Numbered from the stretch's first letter, positions 36,383 to 55,124 are shown. The stretch: 64,000 nucleotides of DNA from Bigelowiella natans CCMP2755 (GCA_000320545.1 ADNK01003167.1:18501-82500), one strand, 5' to 3'. Translations and numbers: made by a program. Notes: a model not told the origin generated them from the sequence alone.

Positions 36383-36727
36383 CTAGTCACTTGCCTTGCC
36401 ATCGGCAGCGCTCCGGCCTTCACTGTCATCCCGAGGCTCAGGAAGAAGCATACGCCTCTTTTTCAAGCGCACATAAACGGACCACGCCAGGAAGTTAGCC
36501 CTCTGGCTACTCATTCGACGGAACATCGACAAAAAGAAGAGACGCCGACAGCCCTTCCTATCGATTCCAACATACGACAGTTGGCACATCACTCGTGTTT
36601 GAGACGTTATAAATTCTTCAAAAGACTTCATCAGCTTTTTCCATTGGCGCCGAAGGCTAAGCATTTGGTTCTGCGCATCCGCTACTCCGGATGACACCAG
36701 CAGCAGGTTGGAACAGTGTATCTGCAT
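36383..36727 (-). CDS. Hypothetical basic protein or exon
   Basis: A 114-codon minus-strand frame 3' of the K+ channel gene. It is rich in Arg/Lys and has helical-looking segments (SLRRQWKKLMKSFEEFITS, VYVRLKKRRML). No family is recognised and no splice-consistent neighbour was found. Its amino-acid mix looks more protein-like than nearby frames, but it lies at the edge of a repeat island and may be chance. Confidence 0.25.
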   Translation of the reverse strand: MQIHCSNLLLVSSGVADAQNQMLSLRRQWKKLMKSFEEFITSQTRVMCQLSYVGIDRKGCRRLFFLSMFRRMSSQRANFLAWSVYVRLKKRRMLLPEPRDDSEGRSAADGKASD

Positions 36728-36985
36728 CAGCGCTGCACTTCCATCGTCCTTACATAATATTGTTTGGTACCTGATCGTATGGTGTTTAGGCGAGAGAAAG
36801 AGGGTAAATGAAGGCCATGTTGTGTATGTCTAATGCTACTGCTGATGTCTATTACTTCATCCGCAAAGAGATATTTGTTATTATATGGCAATGAAGTAGA
36901 AGAATTCGCATCAATATTCTCCCCCCCCCCCCCCCTTTCTCTCCCTATGTGCGTGTGTATGCTGTGCTGTGTGTGTTCAATATTC

Positions 36986-37482
36986 TCACTTGAGAAGATC
37001 TTCCATCTTTCTGATGCTATCGAATGTTGCTGAGTTTAGCTTTGTAAAACTCTCATGAAACTCGAGTGACGGATTTTCCGTCATCATCTGTGCTGACTTT
37101 ATATCCTGAAAAGTAATGATAACTGTTGTGGTGGTGGTGATGTAGAGGATGATGCTGATACTGGTGATATGAATTTTGAAGGAAAAAGAGTCACAGCTTC
37201 GACACTGAACAACACCAAAAACAGACGCGTATCCACCGAAAAATAACCGTCCATACGACAATGATCCATTTGTGTTCTAGACAGATGGTAATATTTCTAT
37301 TGTTGATTAGGATTTTTCAGACACTTCTTCTTCTACCGATTGCTTTGCAGTGATCCTCGCCTCCATTAAATGCCTATTAGCTGCTTCTTCGATGTTTACT
37401 GCCACAATAGATATCGGCACCTAATAAATGTGTTTATAAATATGTGAGCGTGTGTGAGCATTAGCATGAGTACGTGCGTGCG

Positions 37483-37515
<33 letters not shown>

Positions 37516-37525
37516 TGTGTGTATC

Positions 37526-37570
<45 letters not shown>

Positions 37571-38219
37571 AGAGAATTGTGTGATGTGAGACTGCGTCTG
37601 CTTTATTTTGGAGGGTGCTCCTCTGTGAGTGAGTTCATGATATGAATCAGCACCGCCAACAGCACGATAGAAAGAAAGACAATCAAGCCTCCCAGCACGC
37701 GTCCCTCCGTTGATGTAGGATACGTATCACCATATCTAAGCAACAACACAAATAGTGATGATGATGATGAGAGGAGTGCGGAATAGGAGAATGGAAGAAT
37801 TCATGTATGGAGAAGAAATGGTACTGTAACGATGTTTGGTCTTACAACTCGAAAGTGTACAACTAAAAAAAAGATGCAGCATTTATCTACAACTACTTTC
37901 ATGGGAAGAGGAAATGTTCATCCTCTTTTTGTCTCCATTGTGATTATTAGCGATAATATATCTCTAATTACAAATTTACTGCTCCGTAAGTAAATCATAT
38001 CTACAATAGCTACTACTAACCCACCCGACGGTTGTGATCGTGACTATCATCCACCAGAAAGTGTCAGGTATCGACTGAAATGGTGTGCGTTCCCTCTCAC
38101 CAAAAAACGTCTCTCGTTCATAGTATCTGATTTTGTTAAGTAGTAACTTCACTTACTTTTTCCGCTTAATGATAACAATGCAAACTCAATTATCGTGCGG
38201 AACCAAAACCGATCTTTCC

Positions 38220-38253
<34 letters not shown>

Positions 38254-40294
38254 CTATAAACATACACATTTGCACATGCACATAACACATAACACATAAG
38301 CTGAAGAAGGCATTGATATATAGTGGATATAGAAAGGTAAGAGATCATGATGATGATGATAGGATGATAACAATGACAATGATAATAATATCGAGATGAT
38401 GACTAAGATGGTACTTAATGTACAACTCACGAGCATATTATTTACTGATAACACTTCTAGCATCATCGTCATCATCGCCATCATTCAAATATTACCCTTG
38501 TGTTTCGTTATAGCTTCCTTTCTCTTGCACGTATATTACACTCGCGCATACCACGATCCAAACAGCAAATAAGAAGCCTATTATTATTATTATTATTATT
38601 ATTATTATCATTATTATTAATCATCATTATTGTTGTTATCATTATACACTTGGAAGCCATGCGTCTTTTCTTTCAGCTGCATTGTTACCTTCATACTACT
38701 ACCTCTACCACTACTATGATTATGATGAAAAGGAAAGAAGAAGAAGAATGATATCGATTAATACTATCAAATGTACAAGGATATACCGAGAGAGAAAAGA
38801 GAGTCAAGCGACGAATAGATCGCGTTTGTTAGTATCACCGTCCCACTCAAGCCCTTGACCTATAATGATGATGATGGTGATGATGATGATTATGATGATG
38901 ATGATGATTGATAACGATAATGATTTATAATTGTTTGTCCCGCTCAATGAAGAAACATGGGAGGATCAAGAGTTAGGTAGCTACATATAATAATATATAC
39001 CAGCCTAAAAATCCTGGTTACACGTAGCAAACGGAGGATGCGTATGAAAGCTAATGACGGTGTTTGTAGTTTGGATAGTTGCAAGAAGAAAGGTAGCACA
39101 GAGATCAGATCGATCAATGTGCCTGGACTCCTCAGCCAATACAGAAATTTCCCACAAAAGCTCGAGTTATTGCCCACACTGGTATATCCCAGTATTCTCA
39201 TACGTGCAGCCTCAACAAAGCCAACAGATATTGCTCGAGCAGCTATTTCAATACTGAAAGTAGAAGGAGGAGGTAGAAGAGGAGGAATTCATGATACGTA
39301 CCACATGTAGCAGCAGCCACGAAGAGAGTGAGTGTGAGAGAGGGGGGGGGGAGTTGGGGAGGGTAGTAGAACAACATGGTTTATCTTTATAAGGAATGAT
39401 CTCGCAGCAGCAGCAGCAGCAGCAGCAACCTAAAGGTCGTCGAGCAGATAACCTCAATCACATAGAATTGAGGAGCACTATCGCCCTGGTATTATTATTA
39501 TAGCAAACACCACACAAAGGAGAACAAAGCACACACAAGGTCAGTCACTTATTCCCTCCCAGATATTACCAATGTAAGGCAGCATATGTAGTACACGTCG
39601 CCGTGTCTATACAACAGCATGTACAGATTACTACACATAGCAATATGATGCATACATACATACACACATACATACATACACAAGCAGCACCTGATTAGAG
39701 CCGTGGTTGGGATATCTATACTTGGGCAATGACTCCACTGTGAGCGAAATTGTTGATATTACAATCATGATGGTGATGAACCCCTGAACCACCGACGACA
39801 ACGTGGAAGATTCCATGTCCTCAAACAAGTGGAACACCTGATGATGGGGTATAGGAGGAGGAGGAGGAGGAGGATAAAAGATTGGAAAATGTATTATGAA
39901 ATGATGACAAAGAGCACGCATATTTATAGTTTATTTTTATAAGGATGGTCTACATAATAGAACAGATCGAATACAACAACAACAACATCATCATCATCAT
40001 CATCTACTACGAAAACATCGATGATAACATAATTAACAACACCATGAATTTCAAACCATACATTCGAGAAAGAATTTCCTGTTTCGGGGTAAAATGGAGG
40101 TATAAGGTTTTCTTCCCTCTTCGTCTGACAGTCGTAGCCACAAGTAGTAGTAGTAGTAGTGGTAGTAGTAGTAGTAGGAGGAGGAGGAGGAGGAGGAGGA
40201 GGAGGAGGAGGAGGAGGTGATGAGATGATGAGGAGGAGGAAGGAAAAACACATAAGTTGGAAGAATCTCTGCCACAAGTTTAGCAACCACTTGG

Positions 40295-40332
<38 letters not shown>

Positions 40333-40609
40333 GTGCCAATAACAGCAGCAGCAGCACAAATATTAGTAGTAGTAGTAGTAGGCAAAAACACACAACCTTC
40401 GTCGCAGCTGATGATATGATCCTATTCATACCTCCCCCCTCAATCGTCAAGACCTTGATGATAATATTTACGAAAACATCAACAATTTCACACACCACGT
40501 GACATTTACAGTAAATGAATATCCTATACACATCATAATGGATGACAGACAAATTTCTCTCTCGAAGAGACCTACATATTAAACCCCCGCCCCCGTAGCT
40601 TGTATTTAG

Positions 40610-40656
<47 letters not shown>

Positions 40657-41204
40657 GTGTGTGTGCGTGTGTGTGTACGACTACCTCACGCAGTAGTTTA
40701 CGTTTCATAAAAAGGTCTCTCTGTAAAAACAATCAATCAATCAATCGATCGACATTAAATCATCTTCATTAAAGTAGTAGTAGTTGGATGCACTCCACTC
40801 TTATCATCAATCCCTTTTCTATCTTGCTATTATCTTCTTCTTCTTCTTGATGATGGATGATTCTGCAACCCTAGCTCTTCTTACATCAACAATCTCGCGC
40901 TCTCTCAGCGTGTGTTGTTCGGTGAAGATCGATGATATAATCGTAATCGGAACAGCAAACAAGACTAAACCTAATAATTCCACGACCGACGATTGAGTCA
41001 GAAAGAATCTCTTACTTACACGTTGAGATTATGTTATTACACAAAAGTCAATAATGTGGTACATCTTGCCCTTCTTCTTTCAATCTTTTCCGTTTCTATC
41101 TAGCCATTATATTAGGTGTACATTACTAAGTCATTTTCTTCCTCTTTCTCTTACTACTTTTATTGATTCTTATAAACTGCTGATCTATCTTAAACTATAT
41201 GTTG

Positions 41205-41243
<39 letters not shown>

Positions 41244-41280
41244 ATCAATGATGATGATAAGTATCTTAAACTATATGTTG

Positions 41281-41317
<37 letters not shown>

Positions 41318-41628
41318 ATCAATGATGAGGGTAGTTACTTATCATCATGACTCCAGATGCTACTAGACGCCCACTGAGTGTCGTAGGGATCATATCTCCA
41401 TATCCAACGGTTGTAAAGGTGACCATTACATACCACATTGATATGAATACACTATCAAATGGAGAGGTCTGATAGAAAATAAAGGAGCAAATATTAAGCA
41501 ATAAGGAAGACTAATAGTAAGGCTACCGATCAACACCAACGGAATACGTAGTACTCTCCAGTAAAAAATTCAGCAATTTTTTTGTTGTTGCATCATCGAT
41601 TCTGATCTCTCTAAGCATGGTTCAGATC

Positions 41629-41699
<71 letters not shown>

Positions 41700-42428
41700 T
41701 CACCTCACCTCACATCATATCATACTGTGTATATCATACTGCCTAGTCAACTACATAGTGGCTGCTCAGTTACTACTACCTCCTTTTCACCATATATGTT
41801 ATCTCTTTCAAATTTCCCTGTGTCTTCATTGTACTCTCCTACTCGGCAGTAAATACGAGTATTTCAGCAGGCAGTTTAATAGGGACTGATGGTTGTGGGA
41901 ATGATCTTGTGTTAGTCATCATCATCACCTTGCTCAACGATGAAGACAACCGAAGCCATAAAGAGAATAAAAAGGCATAAGAGCATCGCTATTTGAGACA
42001 TCAACGGTGCCGCAGCCCCACCCACTCTCATTAGTAGTGGAATCATTTTATTTGATTTAAACAGCTTTGCGAGCCGGAGAAGTCTATGAAATTAACCCAA
42101 AAAACAAAGTGATGCTATACACCAATTGGAGTGATGGAAGAAGCAAGGGTACACGATTTTCAGCAGCAGCAGCAGCAGCTGTTTCATTGTTTCTGGGGGC
42201 ATTGAATAATAGTACCTTAGAGCCCTTATGCTAGTGAGATTTACAGATGATGAACTAACTATCAACTGAAGAGAGAGTAGGAGAAGTAGTGAGACTTACA
42301 GATGATGAAGTGACTATCTACTGAAGAGTGTAGTAGGAGAAGTAGGAGGAGGGGGAAGAGGGAGAGGAGAGAGTTCTTTGTACGTGTAAGTAACTGTAAG
42401 TGTTAGAGAAAATTGAAAAGAGAATGAG

Positions 42429-42476
<48 letters not shown>

Positions 42477-43660
42477 GGAACAAAGAGAAAAATCAGTTAT
42501 CTCTTACATTAACGTAGAAGGGAAGTATAGCCACCAGATCAATAATATTCATAGGCTGTACGATAAAGTCTATGGTCTTTCGAATATGTAACATGTACTC
42601 TTGACTAAAGCACCCCCAACTACCCGGCTGGTGACAAACAAACAAACAAAGGTACACACAGAGAGAGAGAGATAGAGAACATAAGGCTTTCAACTGAGGA
42701 AAATTTTGCAAGTATAAAGAGTTGTAGATCTCTATCCAGGAATATACTACCAAGTAAACATGATACTATTGTTTTTATGCTTTATTCTCCCAACATAATA
42801 TGTGATGATGGTGATGAAGAAGATATCATGACAATGGCCTCTACGTACGAGCACACATTATCTCATTTTATTAATTACCTTGAGCCTAGAATTTCCATAG
42901 ATATACAGATCGCTCATGGAACTCACAGTACATATTCTTATAATGTATTCTAAAGTGAAGAAGATCACGCATGCCACTTCGATCTGCATACACCAAATAT
43001 ATAATAATAGGAAGTATAGTACATACACCAATATGTTGAGTGAGTCACTAAGAATCACATAGTACATACACCAATATGTTGAGTGAGTCACTAAGAATCA
43101 CTAAATAAAAAATATCCCCCAAAGTATGTGTGATGTGTGTATGTGGGATATAAATATATCGTTATCATCATCACCACCGTCATCATCATCATCCTTTTTT
43201 ATGTATCAGCACCTACTACTACTACCTTGATAAAAGTTGGGTTTTCTTGATCTTCATGGTCTCCATAGCGAGGATATCGATATTCAGGTAGCGACTCGAG
43301 AATCTTAACAAAAAGAGAAGAGATGAAAGAATGTTTCAATCAAAAATAAATACAAAGTTGTTGTTGGTGTTGTTGTGTAAATGATGATAGTATCGTTTGC
43401 TTAAATTAGGGTAGTAGATGCGGATATAAGAATTTAGTGCTAAATACGTAAGTTCCTAGCTGTGCAAGAAATTTAGCAGTCAAAATGAGAATTTGTTGTG
43501 GAAGGAGAAATCCTCCCATTTTTTACTGCTTGCTAAAATTCTAAATCTTTATTGAGAGAAACGAATAACATCCATTCTCAGGGGAGTCATATTTCATTCA
43601 AAATCTGGTGCTGCTTGTATATATGTCTCTGTGATCTATTGGTGATGCGTTCTCTATTCT

Positions 43661-43694
<34 letters not shown>

Positions 43695-44431
43695 CAGCAC
43701 GATGGCTGATAGAATCACCACACCGCCACTGATCACCTAGATTATTATATAACAGACAGTCAACAATAAGAACAAAGAAAAGGTGATGATGATTGATAAC
43801 AACGATTCCATAATTATGTATGAAAGGAGGACAAATTAGCCGGAGAGGAAGAGAGCGGAAGAGCAACAACTATATACAACTGAATGTCTTCACAAGTTAA
43901 CAACAACATATGATTGCTGATAAAAGTAATCATATGTACCGAGAACATCTTCGAAATGTAGCTGCTATCGATGTCGTCAAGCACTCTGAAGATAAAACGC
44001 CTTTTATCATCACCCCAGTCCTTTGGAATCCTGAGGGAGGAGGGAGGGAGGGAGGTAGTTAGTTGTTTTAAGAGTGAGTACGATCGGTGCCTTATTTGTA
44101 CTTACATATAGGAGAATTGTTTTCTTTCACAAAAATATTAAAGTGTTCTTTGCCATACTTCTGTCGTAATGTTACTGATCTAGCGTGTGTGTGTTGTGCG
44201 TATGAAGAGGTTGCTGTTTGCGTCTTCCCCCCCTTCCCCCCGTGAGTTGATTGATGTACCAAGGAATTTCTTCGTCTTCTTCGCTTTCATCTGCAGCGAT
44301 CAATCTATCAAGATCCAAACCTGATATTAGACCGCACGTCAGGAGGACAGCTTTGGCAAAATTCCTCTCATAACGACCCAATTAGTGCAATAGAAGGTAG
44401 TAGTGATGGTAGTGGAGGTAGTGGTGGTGTG

Positions 44432-44471
<40 letters not shown>

Positions 44472-45740
44472 CCTTAACTACAGCAATCATTTTTTAAAGG
44501 TGCTAATATTCATCATCATCATCATCGTATATTCTCATCCACCAAGAACGCTTGCTCGATTATATAGCCTCTTGAGTTCTTCTTGCTGTGCTGTAACTAT
44601 TATTAAAGTAGCATCGATGATGTAGATATCATTTATGGATCAGACATTGAATGGATAAGGACATCATCTTCGGTTGTTTACCTCGTCCACCAAAACCACC
44701 ACCACTAAAATGCAGTAACAACACACTACTATTGCTTACTGCTGGTTGCTACGGCTACTTAACAAGTTGGGTATACACAAAGATGGTAAGCACTAACTCT
44801 CTCGGTCTCCTTTCTCTCTTTCGTTCGCGAAGAAAAGAAAGCCATTTCTCATGATATTACCTTTTGATTCTTCAGCAGGTTTACTAGAAAGCGTGCTCAT
44901 GAGTATAGATCCTATCTTTGCCAAGTTCTAAGCGTATGCAAATTGTACGATGTTAAGTATGAAAACATATCAAGTGCTCATCTCTCTGGGTTGTGAAGGG
45001 GGTTGCTATTATTATCACCGAATTTGTAGCAGATCCACCCAGGGTGTGGCCACGCTAATATATGCAAAGAGAAAGAGAAGAGATGGAGAATGTGGATAGT
45101 CCATATCTGCAATGGCCTCTGACACCTATCTCTAATCCCTTTTCAATACCTTGGAAGTTGATGGAGACGAAGGAACATTAGGTAGCAAAGCCTGTGCACT
45201 CTCTACTAGACGTTTCTGCAAACAATATTATCGCCAAAGAATCGGACCATGATACCGTTACATAAATTAACCTATCAAGTTCCTCTCTTTTGGAACGAAG
45301 TGGACGCGATTATCATGGTGGCAGTATAAATTGAGCACATTAGTAATGGCAGCAGTAGTAATAATAATGGTACTAATGATGAAAATATGACGACAACGAT
45401 TGTGAGGAAAAAAAAATAAAGTCTATTCGTCGTCATTTCACACATACCAGCTCCTTCCGATCCACATTCTTGGCATCAAGACCACATTCGTTCACACGAA
45501 TTTCAAAGTTCTCGATCTAAGCACATGCCACTGAGTGTAAACGCCAATACATCTCATAGAAAAATTGAAGCATTGAAAGAAAAATGATCTGTCGGACAGC
45601 CTTATTCTGGGAGGGATCAGCTCCTTATCGCAGGATGAATGGACACTGAAAATACACATTGACGTTATTGTGATTACCTCATCCCTCTCCTCTTTGGCTA
45701 TTTTTTCCTTTAAATATCCTTGGGCCAAGAATCGGTCCAT
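36986..45740 (-). CDS. Voltage-gated K+ channel with two complete 6-TM repeats (2 x 6TM)
   Basis: About 770-790 aa in some 26 exons. Repeat 1 exons: 43940-44030, 43695-43736, 43226-43303, 42879-42983, 42508-42627, 42216-42265, 41929-42083, 41780-41838, 41339-41468, 40885-40970. Repeat 2 exons: 39691-39837, 39430-39485, 39001-39253, 38787-38859, 38496-38577, 38025-38126, 37654-37735, 37337-37420, 36986-37105. A linker exon 40062-40124 is probable. N-terminal exons are 45678-45740 (ATG), 45448-45516, 45150-45215, 44861-44915, perhaps 44543-44590, and about 44260-44366 (this last start is unresolved). Repeat 1 has S4 SIRALRLLRLAKLFK and filter TTVGYGDM. Repeat 2 has S3 TLIDLISVLPFF, S4 FIRILRLLRVTRIFR and filter TTVGYGDT. 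S6 is AVPITII and AVPISIV. Every junction from exon 43940-44030 onward is phase-consistent. The likely role is depolarisation-opened K+ flux, with two chains per pore (inference). Two adjacent one-repeat genes are less likely because no start or stop separates the repeats. Confidence 0.85.
40155..40220. repeat. AGT/AGG compound microsatellite
   Basis: AGT units pass into AGG units within the intron just upstream of the probable linker exon of the K+ channel. The run produces long false frames of Ser, Pro or Arg on both strands. Confidence 0.9.
40615..40653. repeat. AT microsatellite in K+ channel intron
   Basis: About 19 AT units followed by a short TG run. Confidence 0.95.
41186..41330. repeat. 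Tandem duplication around AT runs
   Basis: The block tatcttaaactatatgttga plus an AT run plus cgaatcaatgatga occurs twice in a row, next to the splice donor of the repeat-1 pore exon (41339). Confidence 0.9.
41632..41698. repeat. CA/GA compound microsatellite
   Basis: A CA run followed without gap by a GA run, in the intron between the turret exon and the pore exon of K+ channel repeat 1. Confidence 0.95.
42233..42345. repeat. Tandem duplication covering a splice acceptor and exon start
   Basis: A block of about 55 bp (ttacagatgatgaa, taactatcaactgaagag, aggagaagtag) occurs twice. The copy at 42241-42265 contains the start of the S4 exon; the second copy (from 42297) is a diverged decoy upstream in the gene's direction. 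Confidence 0.85.
43018..43101. repeat. 43-bp tandem duplication
   Basis: Two identical copies of a unit starting agtacatacaccaatatgtt, just upstream of the S2 exon of K+ channel repeat 1. Confidence 0.9.
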
Positions 45741-46264
45741 GGCCTTATTACTTACCTCTCTTATTTACGCAGGTGGCTTCATCATTAAACAAACCACCCT
45801 ATGTACACCTAACTAACTATCTTGAAGAAGAAGGCTTGCGTCACAACGAATTCCTTCCGTTGTCCAAAAGCCACAATTTACGGTATTGGACCCCCCTACA
45901 AACTGGGAGTCGCTGTCGCTTAGAGTCTCTTCGGGGGGAGGGAAATTCCGTTACCAAGCACCAGGCACAGGCTATTGCTGTTGATGCGACATGGTAGTTT
46001 GCTTCAAACTCATACAGAATCCACTGGAATTTTCCTAAATTTACATCATATATCCGAAAAATAAATATTTTAAAGTGACATAATAATCGTTGTCGTATTG
46101 AGTAAATCCATTGCAAATTGTTCTTTTTAGTGGTAAGTTGATGCTCCAGCCGCTGAGTGGTGCTCTCCTCTCTCCACTACTAGTGCCGTGAGGTAGATCT
46201 AACGTGCGTGCAGACAATAAATGATTTCACACACAAGAATAAATGCTAAACCTGATTTGACTTG
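45741..46264. promoter_or_regulatory. Divergent intergenic region
   Basis: About 520 bp between the start of the minus-strand K+ channel and the plus-strand glycosyltransferase-like gene. Weak open frames exist on both strands (45773-45997 and 45841-46116) with no motif. It probably holds both promoters, judged by position only. Confidence 0.35.
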
Positions 46265-47527
46265 ATGACGACCGACCGCCCTTTGTATTCCCGAAGGCAG
46301 TCTACAATGGTGCTTTCCCCACCCTTCCTCTTCCTGGGTCTCCTTCAAGCGTACGCCGTGACCGCATCTTGGGATACGGAGCAACCCTCTTTGGAAAATG
46401 CCATTGAACATGATCAGAGGGCGGAGGACAGTTTTATGAGAGACATGATTATGATACGAACCTACCAGCCCACTGACATCATGCTGCAACGAATGAAGAA
46501 GATACAGATCGACAATCCACATCGGGAGGTAGTAAATTCGATGTAGTAAACAGTAGTAGGTATTACCGATCAGTTATACATACCAGCAATGATATCATAA
46601 TCACCATTCCTCGGTTTTTTTATTAATTATGCCCGCCAGCTGGCTGGACCAACTAACTTACACTTCTTCTTTATTCTTCTTCTTTGTGGTTGTTGTTGTT
46701 ATTATCGAATGAAAAGATCTTAATCGCAGTTGACACGACAAACGTCAACACATCCTCTCTCCTTCTTCCATCATCATCATCATCATCTACTGCTATAATT
46801 AACACCAAAGATGACCCAGCTGAATGGACCAAACGTCGCCAGAAAGACACCGAAGATCGGCGTGCAGCTATCAGCAAAGCAATTGCTATGTTTGGCAAAA
46901 GGTTGGTGGAATTTCTTCTTTCTTCTTCTTCGTCGTCGTCTTCTTCTTCTTCTTCTTCTTCTTCCTCCCATGATCGATTATCATCATCATTATCATTTTC
47001 ACATTATATGGTTTGCATTTACTTCCATCAGAGTTGTGATCTACACGCAACAAGATGTTTACAGTATATTTCCTGGTATGAAGAATCTCGGTGGAATAGT
47101 CACCCTTAGTTATCACGATCACTGTATTTACACCGTAGTAAAGGCTTGGGAAAGGCGCAATGGTAAGTCATTTGCAGGCCATTTATGGGTATTGGAAGAT
47201 GACGTCGAGTTTACAGCTTCATGGAGCAGACTGTTTGACAAGTATCGTGAATATGATTTTGTTGCTCATCGATTTTCCACATATGATCGCAACTGGCAGA
47301 AGAACCATCAGTACTTCGGGAAGCAAATCTCACCCAAATTTAGATCTGAATTTCTGATGGGACTTGGGTATCAGTCCTACGTGTTCATACTGGAACATGT
47401 CGTCAAGTATAGTCCTGCCTTTCTGGCCAAAGTCTTCGAATTACTTGAAAATGGATACCATGCGCGTAGCGAAATAGGCACAGGAACCTTTGCAACCCGT
47501 CTCAACTTCACGTACTATAATAAATAA
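46265..47527 (+). CDS. Secretory-pathway glycosyltransferase-like protein
   Basis: A 314-aa protein in three exons: 46265-46528, 46717-46901, 47032-47527 (sum 945 nt, phases 0 and 2 match). An ATG at 46307 would place a signal peptide (MVLSPPFLFLGLLQAYAVTA) at the very N-terminus; the ATG at 46265 gives a 14-residue extension. The catalytic-looking core is in exon 3: VVIYTQQD, then WVLEDDVEFTASW with a D-D-x-E acidic cluster like the DxD site of many nucleotide-sugar transferases, then YDFVAHRF and a C-terminal region of about 100 residues with ARSEIGTGTFAT. An all-acidic 'EDDV' step after a hydrophobic strand is typical of GT-A folds. The donor sugar and acceptor are unknown, and the family assignment is by motif shape only. 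Confidence 0.62.
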
Positions 47528-48388
47528 AATAATAACAGATGAATAGTAGAGTCCTATCCCCATACTTACTTCCACTAGATGACCGCCTTTCCTTAACGAA
47601 AGTATAGTGAGATGGATTCATTACACCTATTATTCGCCATATTCTAGCGCATTACCAGTGTGACTTTCACACGCCGTACACACGCAACTCACATACACTT
47701 TTAGTAAAGCTTATTTATGAAAATTACAGGTGGTCAAGACTCCACGAAGTTCAAAAACCATGGTACTGCACTACCCATTGTTGCGATCACAAATGTATGG
47801 CAGCAATAGCACGCCTCAGGAAAGAAGGAGAAGGACGCATTTTTCATCCTGTGAAATTGTAGTCTATAAGTCACTAGCTAGCTAGCTTGTACTAGCGCTA
47901 CTGTGTAATATATTGAAGTGCAATGAGCACGTAAGACAGCAAATCTGAGCAGCGGCGGGCACGTACTAGAGAACATGATGTAGCACGTCGATCAGTACAT
48001 TTTGTAGCATCAATGCATCATATCGCATACGCATTGCGTGCACCATAAAATGCTAGAATGCATATACGCATGACAAGGCTCAAAGGTGAATGCCAATAAC
48101 TAGATAAGTCCATGCAAATAGTTTTAGAGCTATGCGACACGTATCTACCTACATATGCTAGACATCTAGACACATCATTGGGAAGCCCGATCGACATTGC
48201 TAGATTGAGCTAGTGCACACTTGTGCAAGGCGTGTACGTATGAATTGTATGAATGAATCTAGGAATAGATGTATCATGCTTGGAAGTAACCACAATAACT
48301 AATATCGCACTCTGTACGTCGAGGAGTGAGTAAACAAACAAATAAGCAAGTCTCTCATGTGATAGCATGCTACAATGCATGCATGCTC
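47528..48388. other. Intergenic, no gene seen
   Basis: A spacer between two convergent genes. 47.85-48.38 kb is microsatellite-poor with many short palindromic words (gctagc, gcatgc, tgcatgca). No open frame with a motif was found. Confidence 0.5.
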
Positions 48389-54354
<5,966 letters not shown>

Positions 54355-55124
54355 CTACTATTCCACAACAAATTAAAGTTATCTGTAGAAGGAAAAGGCA
54401 CTACTACTACTACTACTACTACCACTACTTGGTTCTTTCAATCGACGCGACGATAATTTGCATTTTTAATGACAAAAAATTGCAAAAAAAAATGCTCAAC
54501 CAGACTACGAGAACAGCATGATGATATAGACATGTTTAGGCAACATTATCCTCTACAGAGGAGTGGGTTGTGGTATGCATGCACCAGTGCTGGTAGGAGT
54601 AGATCAGTTGTAGTCGTAGTCGTTGTCGTAGTGGGTTGTCTGTCGTCGTAATTTTAGGTGGGTTAGTTAATAAGTCGTAGTAGAACACTCATGCTGTAAT
54701 TATTCCTTAAGACAATAATAAACTCATGTCGTACGTAGTAGTCGTACGTACGTACTACATATAGCAACGGGAATAATAATAGGTCGTAGTAGTAGTAGTA
54801 GAACACTCGTAGTAGTAGTGTGTTAGTTATATATATCCCCATAGGATGATAAACACCAAACTCATGTTGTAGTACATGTAGTCTATAGTCGTAGTTAGTC
54901 GTAGTTAGTTAGATCTACCGGTATTAGTATCATCCTTTTTTCCTTGTCGCTGCCACTACGACTAAATTATTTTATTGTCGTAGACCAAAGTCTCAGAGCA
55001 TATTTTGTCAAAAACCCAAAAAATAGGAGAACCTGTTCCGACAGAAAGAAAAAGGTCTCCCCCCCAATTAGATCTAATCGAGAATCAGAGCAGTAGCAGC
55101 AGTACAGCACATAGAAGACAGTAA
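54355..55124. promoter_or_regulatory. Divergent intergenic region with AGT repeats
   Basis: About 770 bp between the SerRS start (-) and the DHRS12-like start (+). Dispersed gtcgtagtag words, ACT/AGT runs and a cgtacgtacgt palindrome occur, with no supported gene. It is likely to contain both promoters, by position only. Confidence 0.35.

Larger units (their letters stand above)
34556..36985. other. Island between the two-TM gene and the K+ channel
   Basis: Mostly microsatellite-poor sequence with a LINE tail copy (35.1 kb). Long open frames on both strands at 34915-35577 and 35153-35776 overlap each other and the LINE tail and have no motif. A minus-strand frame at 36383-36727 is listed separately. 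Confidence 0.5.

Noticed and set aside
40160-40391. Pro/Ser/Gly-rich frames around the AGG/AGT repeats
   Set aside because: Simple-repeat translation in several frames on both strands; only the 63-nt linker exon beside it has phase support.
54469-54651. 60-codon plus frame upstream of the SerRS start
   Set aside because: Low complexity (Val run from gtagtcgta repeats) and no partner exons; it lies in the divergent promoter gap.
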